From Isoetes taiwanensis (Eukaryota > Streptophyta > Lycopodiopsida > Isoetales > Isoetaceae): a DNA stretch of 64,000 nt. The translations under genes and the position numbers were made by a program. The stretch covers positions 3,252,472 through 3,316,471 of the forward strand of contig JAJEKV010000077.1 of assembly GCA_021234155.1 (NCBI GenBank), given 5' to 3'. Below the pieces are notes generated by a model. The model saw only the letters and a program-made list of their open reading frames with translations, did no database searches and was not told where the DNA came from. This document shows, piece by piece, positions 22,211 to 32,335 of this stretch (position 1 is its first letter; the number at the start of each line of letters is the position of its first letter).

Positions 22211-23910
22211 TTGTAACTTAATGATTTCTTCTAAACTCAATGTGATTACCGTAGATGTGAATGCATATTCAAAAATCCTATTAAAAAATCCTCGCTTCAA
22301 ATTGCAGCTCCTCCTCAACCTCGTTTGATCCTCAAATGTCCGCAAATAAAGCTCTTTAAAACTCACGACTCATGCCACGCTCAGCATTTTGGGACGTTCG
22401 CCTCGGGCAAACCATCTTTTTCCCATTCTTTTTTTAGGCTGATACCAACTATCATTGGTTGCAATATAGTCATCACTCTTCCAAATATTGTCCAAAATTC
22501 CTCCCACTCACGACTATCTGGATGAAGCCCACTTTCCCGATATTCACGGAGCTCATTTAAAGAATCATTCTTTTTCGTTTCCATGCAGCAAATGCCTTGT
22601 CATCCGCAAGCATTCTGCCTATCTCATCCATTGTTTCCCGGCTAGAGATTCCTTTTTAATCTTCGATTTGTCGCCATCGAAGCATCATCTAATGGATGTC
22701 TTCCATAGAGATTGATTGAATAATCGGTTCCACCAACTCCCCTTGGGGCGTTGAGTATAAGATCCAAGTCAAATTGCTCTTCCATTTTAGTATCGGATGA
22801 TTCTCCTCGTCCGCTAGAATAGTTAAACTTAGCAATGTCCTTCATGTGTGTATCGTAAAATATCCGACAAAGACCAATATCAGCAAATGAGACCGTTTGT
22901 TTGTATGGATCGCTTGCAATGTTGGCCCAAAACGCATACCTCTTTCCACGATTTCAAAGGCCCGGTTCCGAACGAAGCATTGTAGAGCGGATAAAAACAG
23001 AGGCAGCAATTTAATGAGGAAAAAGCTCCATGACATACAAACAGCTAGGACCAAGTAAATAATATGCATCCTATAACAAGAATAAAAACTTCCTTAGAGC
23101 ATCGATCTCCCATACCTAGGAAACACAAGAGCATGGCGCATAATTTTGAGACGAAAAGCAAGAGCTTAGAAACTCACCGAGTCATATGTAACAATGTAAC
23201 GAGATACCTTATCCACACAAGAGCTCATAGAATCAGCGATTGATTTCCTCCGCTATGAACAAAGCTTAGTGTAAACCATTTATATTTTAAAAAAACCGCG
23301 GGAATATGCACAAATCCATGGAAACTTTCTCCCCTTTCTCCAAATGTGGGAGTAATCAAAACTTGAAGTATTGCGTGATTATGGATCAAATAGGTCGAAG
23401 CTACTTAGATGAGCCGTTGGAGCTTCAATTGCGTAAAATCGGCCGAAGGGAAGAAACCCCTTTTTCTTTATTTCGCTTATGCGGCCCCCGCCCGCCCGCC
23501 TCCCTCAGAATCGCTAAAAGTCGCCGAACCGGAGCTGCCTTGAATACACCTAGATCGCACAAAAGATCTTGTTATGTTGTCGCTTTGCCTTTGCCTCTGC
23601 CTCCAAGCCCTAAAAGATCTAAATGTCGGTCTTAAAACTCAAATAACCCTATCTAGCAAACAAATCGATCTTGAAATTTCCATGCTTGCTTCTATACAAT
23701 GTTTAATCTCTGTAACATCCGCCCTAATGTTTAATCTCCGCCTACATCCGCCTAAAAGTACCGGTACTCCACCTCTCCAATTTGTGCCTTCAAAATAGCA
23801 AACCCTATTTCTAAATGGCTCGAGGGTTGCATGCCAACGAAGAAAAAATACAACATGGCACATAGGGTCTAAACCATTGAACAAAAACACTAAAATTAAT
23901 GCAGGTGTAT
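22211..23910. other. Unrecognised minus-strand coding-like remnant
   Basis: On the minus strand, pieces at about 22970-22642 (DIGLCRIFYDTHMKDIAKFN, EEQFDLDLILNAPRGVGGTD) and 22584-22381 (LHPDSREWEEFWTIFGRVMT, KEWEKDGLPEANVPKC) look protein-like: mixed charge, few repeats, broken by frameshifts. A Lys-rich stretch (KSKIKKES) between them recalls Myb/SANT-like proteins of Harbinger elements, but I do not claim this. The plus-strand frame at 23306-23635 has no recognised motif. Nothing else was seen. Confidence 0.3.
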
Positions 23911-24030
23911 GTGCACTCTAGATATACTAATTAGTAGTCCCCATGCAATACGCTTTCGAAATCATATGAAAACCATAGAAAAAATAGTACAAAAATACAA
24001 AACCAACCCCCTGTTATTATGCTACATATT
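23911..24030 (+). repeat. Dispersed repeat copy A with conserved end
   Basis: It begins GTGCACTCTAGATATACTAA and ends AACCCCCTGTTATTATGC, TACATATT. It matches the copies at 5079, 27859 and 49060 in length, ends and several internal blocks (AAATCATATGAAAACCAT). Confidence 0.65.
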
Positions 24031-25254
24031 ACAACCTGATTTAACTAGGTAAATTTAACATGAATTGATATATATGCAAAAAAGTTGGCATTCTGGATGA
24101 GGTAGACAAAGTCTTCCTAAATTTGTCAATTAAAAATGTATATTGAAGTTTAATGATTGCTGGGTAGGTCATATGGATTTAGAATGATTTGCCTTTAAAC
24201 AGTTATACTCACATTCTATTGCAGGATCTATAGCTATTACACACTGCAATATGGTTTCTACGCAGAGGGAAGATTTGAAGGTATCAAGCTTTTGAACATA
24301 GATGTGCATTTCGAAATGCTTAAAAACTCTTACTTATTCTTCTCAAGCTAGATTCTTGATTGCAGGAAGCTGCTCCTCTGTCTGCATGATATGTTTCTCA
24401 CTGCAAGTAATGACCTTATTCGGTTAACTGATTTTCCATCTGCGTAGATTGACATATGCAAACAAGTAAGATCAAGGTTAGAAAAGTATTCAGTCGCTTA
24501 GACAGAGGAAAGCCATGTAAATATGATTTCGCTATAGCAAGTGGCCATTTGATTGGATTTTGAGTACGGAATTTTATGTCACCAACGTAAAGAGCCAAGG
24601 ATATAACTTAATGCTGACGAGGGCCTGATCGTTTGAATGAATGGCCCAAAGTCATTTGCTTTTGACAGTTCAAAAAACAAGAAAGAGAATGAATGGCCCA
24701 AAGTCATTTGCATTTGACAGTTCAAAAAACAAGAAAGAGAAGATCATGTCTGTATTAACACGTGAAACAGCCCATGAAGCCACACAATAGACATATTTTA
24801 TTACATCTAGGTGATAACACATGCCATTTAAGGAATCCATAGGGAAAAGGACGCACTCCTTCATGCCAAAAAAAATCCTCGACTCTAGAGGTCACGCATT
24901 GGTCTAGAAAAAAGGGACCACAATGCACTATCAGGCACCCTTCTAGCTACTGTAGGTCAGTATAAATCAGGGATTGACAATGCCAAGCAGATTCAACATA
25001 TCATATAATTCAGAACTTTACGGAGAAAATCCAACACGGCAGCAGTTTTCCACCTTTGATGCAAGTGTATACACTTGGGATAATAAGCTCTATATCAGTG
25101 CACTCACGAGATCATCTACAAATATATCAGACACATAGATTCCAGTCTGTAGGGGTGCTGAGAGCAATATTGATCCACTTGCTGGGCGTTCAGAAAAGAT
25201 ACAAGCTCCAACTATCATAGGCATTATGCTTACTTCCATCAGCTCCAGCTCTAG
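24031..25254. other. Anonymous DNA with one tandem duplication
   Basis: No gene is recognised on either strand. A 52-bp duplication is listed separately. Confidence 0.45.
24635..24740 (+). repeat. 52-bp tandem duplication
   Basis: GAATGAATGGCCCAAAGTCA plus TTTGACAGTTCAAAAAACAA occurs at 24635 and again at 24687. The two copies differ by one base (TTGCTTTTG versus TTGCATTTG). Confidence 0.85.
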
Positions 25255-25891
25255 CTCCATCACTAAACTTCATGGCAGTTGGCAATGAAAGCAGCCGATT
25301 TGGTGATAACAATGTGCAGGTTTCTAAAGACGTCTCATATGCACATCTCTTGAAAGCAACAAACAAGTTTGATGAACATATCCAACGAAATTAATGTTAC
25401 TGAGATTGGAAAATTGGAAGCATTGGTTGGCTTGAAAAAGTCATTCAAGAGATACAGTTACATCTTCTTTTGCATTGTGTGCTTTGTTTCGGCACAATCC
25501 AGACTTGCAGGATCTTTTGTTTGCAAAATATAAGTTATTCTTGGTTCCTGACATTCCCATGTCTCTATAACATATTTTAAATATGTAAAATCGAAAGTCT
25601 ATTTTGGATGAAAATCCTGTTCAGGAATCTTCTATTTATTGAAGGTTGTAATACCTTGATATGGCCTTGTATAAGTGCAAGATCGTGTAGTAGTCCACCT
25701 ATGATCAAGTTGTTTATAAAGCTAACTTACTAGATGGCGTTATAGTAGCTATCAAAAAGCTAATACAAGAAGGTCCACAGGCAGAACGAGAATCTTTGGC
25801 AGAGATAGAAACACTCGCCCATGTGGATCATGAGAATTTAGATCCCTTGATCGCATGTTCGTCATATGGAATAGAAAAACTATTGGTATAG
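25255..25891 (+). pseudogene. LRR receptor-like kinase, kinase N-lobe fragments
   Basis: The first piece (about 25266-25394) ends VSKDVSYAHLLKATNKFDEH, matching the 'LTxxxLLxATNxF' juxtamembrane motif of BRI1/EMS1/PSKR-type LRR-RLKs. The second (25700-25891) reads DQVVYKANLLDGVIVAIKKL, then AERESLAEIETLAHVDHENL, DPLIACSSYGIEKLLV, stop. VAIKK holds the ATP-binding lysine, and AEIETL...HxNL is the helix-C glutamate and following strand. The glycine loop between the pieces is missing or replaced by about 300 unrelated bases. The catalytic loop, DFG and activation segment are absent. The fragment is non-functional. Confidence 0.7.
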
Positions 25892-27858
25892 GGAAGCACT
25901 TTTGTTATTTCCTATTGTACTGCTTTGTTTTCAAATCTCCTGCAGTCTATGCAAGAAACGTTCTATTTTCACGGTCTTCTAGAATAATAAGTTGATTGCT
26001 AGTTGATTGTTTTAATGGGTCCATGAGCATTCATTAATGCATGTCGTTCATTAATTGTGCTCAAATGACAACATATTCAACTACCCGTTATCTTACTAGC
26101 ACATAAGGGAGTTGCTAGAGAACATTAAATGCAGTAAGAATCAGCGAGTCCATCTCCATGTTTTATAGGGCATGCTCCTGAACAACCATTATTTAGACAA
26201 GCATACTATCCTAGAAATCTATCATTGTCATCACACTGAAAAATTTGTCAATTTCATTATTCCAAAATGTGTCCCTTCTTACTTCAATTTTATTTAGGGA
26301 AAGCAAAATATTTGGAAATGATGGCTTGCCTTGAGTGCATTATTTGATCATCAACCATGTCTGAACCTATATACCTAAAATCCTGGCTGATATAGCATAG
26401 CAGATCTTGCAAGATATCAACAACACATGTGTTATTACGTAGAACCATCTCCATGGGTTCCTAAGGTAAACTGGCCAGTTAAGTGCGTGCTTGAACAATA
26501 ATTTAATCTAAAAACTACTCTTGCCATGTGCAAAATCACATTTGTTGCCAAATTTGCATCCTTGAAATGTGCCAAATTGATTGCAGAATTTTGTGTTGTA
26601 ACCATCCACTGCTTACAGGCATAGATCTCGCTGCTTTGAAGCTCCTTTTGAGTCATTTGGTAAAAAATTCTTGCACAGTAAGGAAAGCAACAAATGATTC
26701 AATTACACATGTTTTTTCATCATGTTATTCTGTAATAACTAGGACAAGTATGGATTGTCCTAATAAGCAATTTAAATATGGATTTTCGATTCGTTTCTAT
26801 TTAAACCAAGCACACACTGCCCTCAACATGACTGCACTTTACGGCACTTGGTGGGCACATGGACATCAAAACATTTGTGTCGTTGTAGTCATTAAACATA
26901 TACAAACATTTTCAGATACACTAAAATCTAACCACCCCTCCTCACCACAGGTTTTGTCATTATCAAGCATAACAAATAGCATCATACAAATCAATTCTAA
27001 CATACCACATACCTTGGAATTACGCAATTGGTGAGTTGTAAAAATTTGCCAACAATTCTTACCACCAAAATGCTGACCAATGCAAAACATTCTACCACAC
27101 ATAGGCACAATACAGAAGGTAAAAATGCAACATACACACCCGCGGGAGCAACCCTTCTCAAACAATAGTCACACTACAGTTCGACAAGACAACAAAACGA
27201 TTGCACATTTATATCAAAGTAATCTAAGAACATAAATTAAAATCCAAATCGAATTTTTCCAACACTAACATCTTACAATTGTAAGATGAAAGTCTAAGAG
27301 CTTCACTGTGGGAGCATCTATAAGTTACATCAATCCAGACCAATAAATGTGGTACACTGCATGCAACTCTTGCAAGAAAAAAAGTCCAACACGAAACATC
27401 AATAGCATGATGTCAAATTTACCATATCAACACATCAATTTCTAAAAGGTAAGAATTAATAAATGCTATTCTAAAACAATTGATTAAAATCAATATACCA
27501 AACAACTTTCCATTCTAAATGAATATACGCTTTAGATATATTTTCTATGCAAAACTGATAGACACAAGTGGGGAAGCTTGGACCACCGCTTTCAACGACA
27601 AAGCAGAAAAAATTCTAGGATGCAATGCCAATGAGCTGCATGAAATAAGAACCCAGGTACAATAAATATCATATGTAACAAAGCAATTGAACAATAGTGA
27701 TCTAATTTCATGTCTATTTCTAGGATAACGAAGCCAAATTATACCAACAAATTCTGGCAAAAGCCAAATGGGTTCCACATACATTCCAACTACATGTACA
27801 ACAAAAAAACTATGTGAATTAGAACCGACAGAAAATTACAATTCAAGACGTTAATCCA
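25892..27858. other. Anonymous DNA, nothing recognised
   Basis: Both strands have short open frames (26528-27034, for example) but they are low in complexity and without known motifs. No repeat shared with the rest of the window was noticed. Confidence 0.4.
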
Positions 27859-27976
27859 ATATCTAGCATTATAACAGGGTTTTTTTTGTGATTTTATACG
27901 CTTTTTGGCATGGTTTTCATATGATTTCATGGGCGCATTGCGCGAGGCATACTAATCAGTATATCTAGAGTGCACT
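27859..27976 (-). repeat. Dispersed repeat copy C with conserved end
   Basis: On the minus strand it runs from GTGCACTCTAGATATACTGA to CCCTGTTATAATGCTAGATA. Internally AAATCATATGAAAACCATGC matches copies A and B. It lies directly upstream of the S16 exon. Confidence 0.65.
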
Positions 27977-28103
27977 CCGCATTTTTATTGTCTAAATTCC
28001 ATATCCCCAATGGTTTGCCCCCTTTTATTTTTATTCCTCTATTTCTTTTTAATAAGCCATACATGCAAGCATCGAGATGTTTCACTTTAGGGTTATTTTA
28101 GGG

Positions 28104-28199
28104 TGCTTTGCCAATGTGGATATGAGGATTAAGGTTCGTGGAGATGGCCATACCTCCCACATCTATGCCATCCGCCAGAGCATTGCCAAGGCTTCCCAG
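28104..28199 (+). pseudogene. Ribosomal protein S16 (uS9) single exon
   Basis: One exon reads [20 protein letters not shown], then QSIAKASQ. It matches the highly conserved centre of cytosolic S16 ('[25 protein letters not shown]'). It ends CAG|GTATAC, a plausible donor, and the next codons run to a stop, so an intron position seems preserved. The first and last parts of S16 are not found. About 60 bp later the HUB-like exons begin on the same strand. Parts of two unrelated genes in one orientation suggest DNA-level fragment joining. Confidence 0.8.
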
Positions 28200-28250
28200 G
28201 TATACTAGCCAACGTTTGAGCATGATTTTTGAAATACATATGTCGGCATC

Positions 28251-29030
28251 TTGAATCTTGAAGCGCCAACCACCAATGTGGAACGGTTAAAGGAAGCACT
28301 AAATGAACATAGTTTGGAGTTGCGTGTGAAGGCGGCAAATGAAGCTGAGGCTATTTGCCAACAACAGCTTGCAGCTGCAGAAGCAGAGATTGCAGAATTG
28401 TGGCAAAGATTGGATGCTTCAGATAGGTATAATTTATAGTGAGAAAATTTCGCATCCAACTATTTTTGCGATATAAAATCCTGTTGTCATGCCAGGGCAA
28501 TTCTTGAGCTCAGTGAAACCCTGAAGGCTAAGAATGAGGAGGCGAAGCATTTCTATCGAGGAGAGATTGAGATACTCTATAGTTAGTTCTCATCACGTAC
28601 ATCCATCTTAGTGTTGTTCGATGCGTTAGAAATCTATTTATATGTTCGAACGATTGGCCAAGCTTATGAGGATATCTGGAGACACAAAAATCGAGATTGT
28701 TACAACAAATATCCGAAATGAGATGACTACAATACAAAGGCAAGCATTTGATATGTAATATTACTTATTCGCTTTTGCTTATAACATATCTCAACATTAA
28801 GAAATTGCCTAAAAAAAAGGCTTGTCTCGAGAGCCTTAAGGCAAAACATCTACAAACATCTCTCATTGCGGAGAAGCAACTCATGGCAAACGAATGCAAA
28901 GATGCAAATGCACGGCCAGAGCTACAACAACAACAATTTTAAAGTTGGAAGAACAAGTGAGTCTAAAATAACGGAAAGCTTGCGGTATGATCGAACTCTT
29001 TTGGTTGAGAAGTACTTGTAAGTTTATGAT
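28251..29030 (+). pseudogene. HUB1/HUB2 (BRE1-like histone H2B ubiquitin ligase) coiled-coil exons
   Basis: HUB proteins mono-ubiquitinate histone H2B; their body is a long coiled coil before a C-terminal RING. Exon 1 (to 28426) reads VERLKEALNEHSLELRVKAA, NEAEAICQQQLAAAEAEIAE, LWQRLDASDR. Exon 2 (28496 to about 28580) reads AILELSETLKAKNEEA. A third piece (28653-28740) reads IGQAYEDIWRHKNRD with a broken DDYN motif. A fourth (about 28805-29025) reads ESLKAKHLQTSLIAEKQLMA, then KLEEQ and SLRYDRTLLVEKYL across a disturbed junction. Splice sites are recognisable between the first exons. Stops and frameshifts are present and the RING domain is absent. Confidence 0.75.
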
Positions 29031-29869
29031 TGGGTTTTTCTTTTCAAAGGAATTGAATGCTGAATCTCCAATCTGCTCACTCTGCATTCTTAGTATTTGT
29101 GTATGTTTCATGGTTAAAAATTCTTACATGTTGAAGAATATCAAAGTCTTTGGTTTTCATGACCATTTTGAGTATTTAAGGTTCATTTTTGTCTGAATAT
29201 TCTTGCATGTCAAGCATTCTGTCTTGAAAGAATTTCGTAGATGATAATAAACTTAAAAGCAACAACTACTCTTTTTATTGTTGTCAATGATGCAACTAGT
29301 TTTTAAGTCTTTGTGGTCTTTAGTGTACGTTAATAAATCTTTTTTTCCTTTTCTCGTTGGAGATAGAATGTTAACATGTATTGTGTGGGCGAGTAAATAG
29401 ATACCAAATTGGAAATGGATTTCATGTTATTGCAACACATACTGAACAAATCCTTGCCCAAAGGCTGAAACCCAACTCAAATGTCAAAGTCCTGGTTTTT
29501 GGGTGAAAGTCCGGGTTTTCTAAAAGTTTTAGGGAGTGCAAAACTACCCGGCAAACCTATCTTGGGAACTTGCATAAATCTTTTTAATAAATAATAAGTT
29601 TGAGTTAATCCATTTATATTAGTATCTAATGGTTTCATCCTCTAATACTATAGATTGATTGTTATTGACCTTCAATTCATTCTTGTTTTAATGGAAAGAA
29701 TCTTTTAAAAGTACCCGGTGTAGGTACTTTTGTTGCAAAAGTGGTGATGTAGCATGCTTTACCCTTTAAAGTACCTAGTCTCATAATTCTCTGTTTATTT
29801 TGTATTAAAAGTCTCAGACTAGCTTGTGCCTTTTCTACCATTATAAATGGTTGTTTAACTATTCTATTC
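29031..29869. other. Anonymous DNA with a pair of short related phrases
   Basis: No exon was recognised after the HUB remnant. The segments around 29540-29590 and 29700-29800 (AGTACCCGG..., CTAATGGTTT...) resemble the minus strand of 37900-38140, so this is probably part of a further dispersed repeat. Confidence 0.35.
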
Positions 29870-30460
29870 TACCTCATGTATTAAATTAATATTGGTATTG
29901 GTATAATATTATATGTCTAATTCTATGCAATGTTTTTCGTTTCCATAATTTGAGCACCTCTAGTAAGTTAGATTTGTGAGGCTATGATATACCATCCATC
30001 ATTAGAGTATTAGGTAATGTCTATATCTACACCATCCTTAAGGCCCCGAAGGGGCCAAAAAAGTTTTTAGTTAACACAAACCATTAACACACAACTAACA
30101 TAATTAACACAAATCATTGCATTTGACACATTTAAATCAAAATCCCCCTTGAACCCCCTTTGGTTTGGGTGCGTATTCACACGGGAGGTTACGTAGGACA
30201 GCGAGAGCCTCAAAAAATTTACAATACATGCACAAAATTAACACCATTAAGTACATTCTCTCAAACCTTATAGTATTTTGCAAACCTTAATATATAGTAT
30301 ACAAAAACTTGTACTTGCATACCCCACAAACGAGGATCGCTATGTACGGTCCAGATCTTGGAATAAAGGGCAAATATGCCCATCCGACAGCTCTCGTTGC
30401 CCGTAACCCCATGAATATGCTCCCAAACCAAAGGGGGTTTAAGGGGGATTTTATCAAACA
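29870..30460 (-). mobile_element. Fold-back element M2, inverted relative to M1
   Basis: The flank 29870-30060 is the reverse complement of 22015-22210. It is followed by a perfect GC-rich palindrome GGCCCCGAAGGGGCC (about 30041-30055), then the arm TTAACACAAACCATTAACAC (30071 on) and the core shared with M1. The right arm is cut short after CCAAAGGGGGTTTAAGGGGG. About 590 bp of common sequence in opposite orientations 8 kb apart defines the family well. Confidence 0.75.
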
Positions 30461-30669
30461 AAATACAAATGCTAAAGTCCAACACAAAAACTATGCAATA
30501 CATTGGCATCCAACATCTCATCAATTTTCCCATTAAATATCTAACAGATATTACCTCGACACATTTCAGTTTAACATCTCATAGCAAATGTAACCCATTC
30601 ATAGGTAATGCTATTGGGAGTCTTCATATACAACCACATGAAAAGCCCATTGAAGGTGGGCAATTTTCT

Positions 30670-30850
30670 ATTATTGCACATAATCATTCAAAATCGACGT
30701 CACAAATGGATTTAAAGGCACTTGTCATGATAATATGCACTATCTTGAACGACAAAAAAGACACATGTCAATTTTGCACACTCATATTATTGCGCAATCA
30801 TTCAAAATTGATGTTATAAATGAGAAAGGCACATGTCATGATTATATTAA
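30670..30850 (+). repeat. Second cluster of the 113-bp satellite-like repeat
   Basis: About 1.5 diverged copies of the unit at 19811, with ATTATTGCACATAATCATTC, CACTATCTTGAACGAC and ACACATGTCAATTTTGCACA. They lie 200 bp downstream of fold-back copy M2. Confidence 0.7.
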
Positions 30851-31489
30851 TGATATTTGATATTATTTACATGTGGCTTAAAATGCGAACACGTGGTGGA
30901 AGGAAGGCAATGACATATGTCGATTGTCGAGATAGACTTCGTCGTTTCAACGATTGCCTATGAAAGATATACACATTATATGTGGCTTAAAATGCAAACA
31001 AGTGGTGCAAAAATAGCCTTTAATTAGTGACATGTGTCGACAGTCGGGAAAGGGAAATGTTTGCGGCGGGGAGTCGGGAAAGAGAGATGTTCGTGGCTCC
31101 CTTGGTCGCCACAATAATATCTGGCAAGCATATAACTAGCGCTTTGATAAAATTAAAGGAAAAGCACATAGAGGAGGTTGTGTTGACTTAGTTTTGGAAG
31201 CCCACAATGGGGTCGAGTACTACACACAGGAAGTAGAGCTTAATATGGTTTAGGTGGGTTGTTTTGCTAACCATTGGGCTTTTGTTGGGTGTTTCATGAA
31301 GGTTCCCCATAACATACAATATCATAATCGGGTCAGATATTTTGCGGGTGGTGCATTCTCATGCAACTACGTCGGTTAAGCCAACAGAGAGAATTCGAGT
31401 TAGGTCCATTATTCTGCATCACCGACTGCGTAGATGAGAAAATTAGACAAAAATCAATTCCACGATTATGATATTGTATGATATTGTAA
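30851..31489. other. Anonymous DNA with dispersed-repeat traces
   Basis: GTCGGGAAAG is repeated at about 31043 and 31072. Together with GATGTTCGTGGCTCCCTTGG, CCGCCACAATAAT-like text here resembles 18225-18270. No gene is seen. Confidence 0.35.
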
Positions 31490-31601
31490 GGGTAAGTTGT
31501 TTGGTCTAACTTATCATGTTTGCTCCGGTGAGCTGCTCCTGGCTGCCGCCGATCGCAGCATCCACCAGGCAAACAGAGTAAGTTGTCCCAAACAGCTTAC
31601 C
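31490..31601. mobile_element. Small Tourist-like MITE, 112 bp
   Basis: Left end GGGTAAGTTGTTTGGTCTAA; the right end on the opposite strand reads GGTAAGCTGTTTGGGACAAC. The GG...GTTTGG pattern is typical of PIF/Harbinger inverted repeats. TAA precedes the left end and TTA follows the right. These are complementary rather than identical, so the target duplication is unproven. Confidence 0.6.
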
Positions 31602-31945
31602 TTATACAATAAAAAAAAAAAGTAACTTTAGCTACCAATATATATTTGATGTGCAAGCCCATACTTCTTGCTCCCAGATGTTAGTTCTAAATCATGAACA
31701 TGAATTAAACATCACTGTAGCATTCCAAATTGGCCTTGGCAAGGTCAAATCCCCATCCTTAGGGAATATAGTTACCGTGAACAATTTTGTCAATAAGATG
31801 TTACCCAATTATGGTTGAGGGTGATCACTATGGTGCGAAATCTCACGTCTTATGCAACATCCAACATGCATAAACTTACAATATGCAAATCCAACATCTT
31901 CAGTACTCTACAAAAAGCTAGGGCATCTCAATGGCTGGGCCATCG

Positions 31946-32118
31946 CGGTAAATGTCGGACATGGGCATGTTATAACCAGCCTTAAATGACAAAAAATCCT
32001 CTAAGTCCACAAAAACGTCGTGTAATTTTTATTTTTTTTGGGCGTGGCTATAACATGTCAAAGACACGGATATACCACGGATATGCCCGTGGCTATAACA
32101 TGTCGCCGTCCGATATAT
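31946..32118. repeat. Inverted-repeat (MITE-like) element
   Basis: GTCGGACATGGGCATGTTAT followed by AACCAGCC (31956-31983) is complementary to GGCTATAACATGTCGCCGTC, CGAT (about 32091-32116) at about 80 percent. A partial direct copy, GTGGCTATAACATGTC, also lies at 32044. No coding content and no clear target duplication. Confidence 0.5.
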
Positions 32119-32130
32119 ACACGGCGCTCC

Positions 32131-32196
32131 ATTTTAATGCTTCTAATTAAGAAGAGAGGAGTAATTTTAATGCTTCTAATTAAGAAGAGAAGAGTC
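32131..32196 (+). repeat. 33-bp tandem duplication
   Basis: ATTTTAATGCTTCTAATTAA, GAAGAGA is repeated at 32131 and 32164 with one change. Confidence 0.8.
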
Positions 32197-32335
32197 GTGA
32201 ATTTCGAGGACGTTAAACTTGAATACAACTGTTTAAAATAACCAAGAAAAACAATGTTCATAATGTACACTCCTTCATAGCTTCAAAACTATATGCTGGA
32301 TGATTTACAATTTCACATACTCTAGAGGCCCAATT

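Noticed and set aside
26528-27165. Long open frames on both strands (168 and 99 codons)
   Set aside because: No recognisable motif or splice structure; composition looks like chance open reading in AT-rich DNA.
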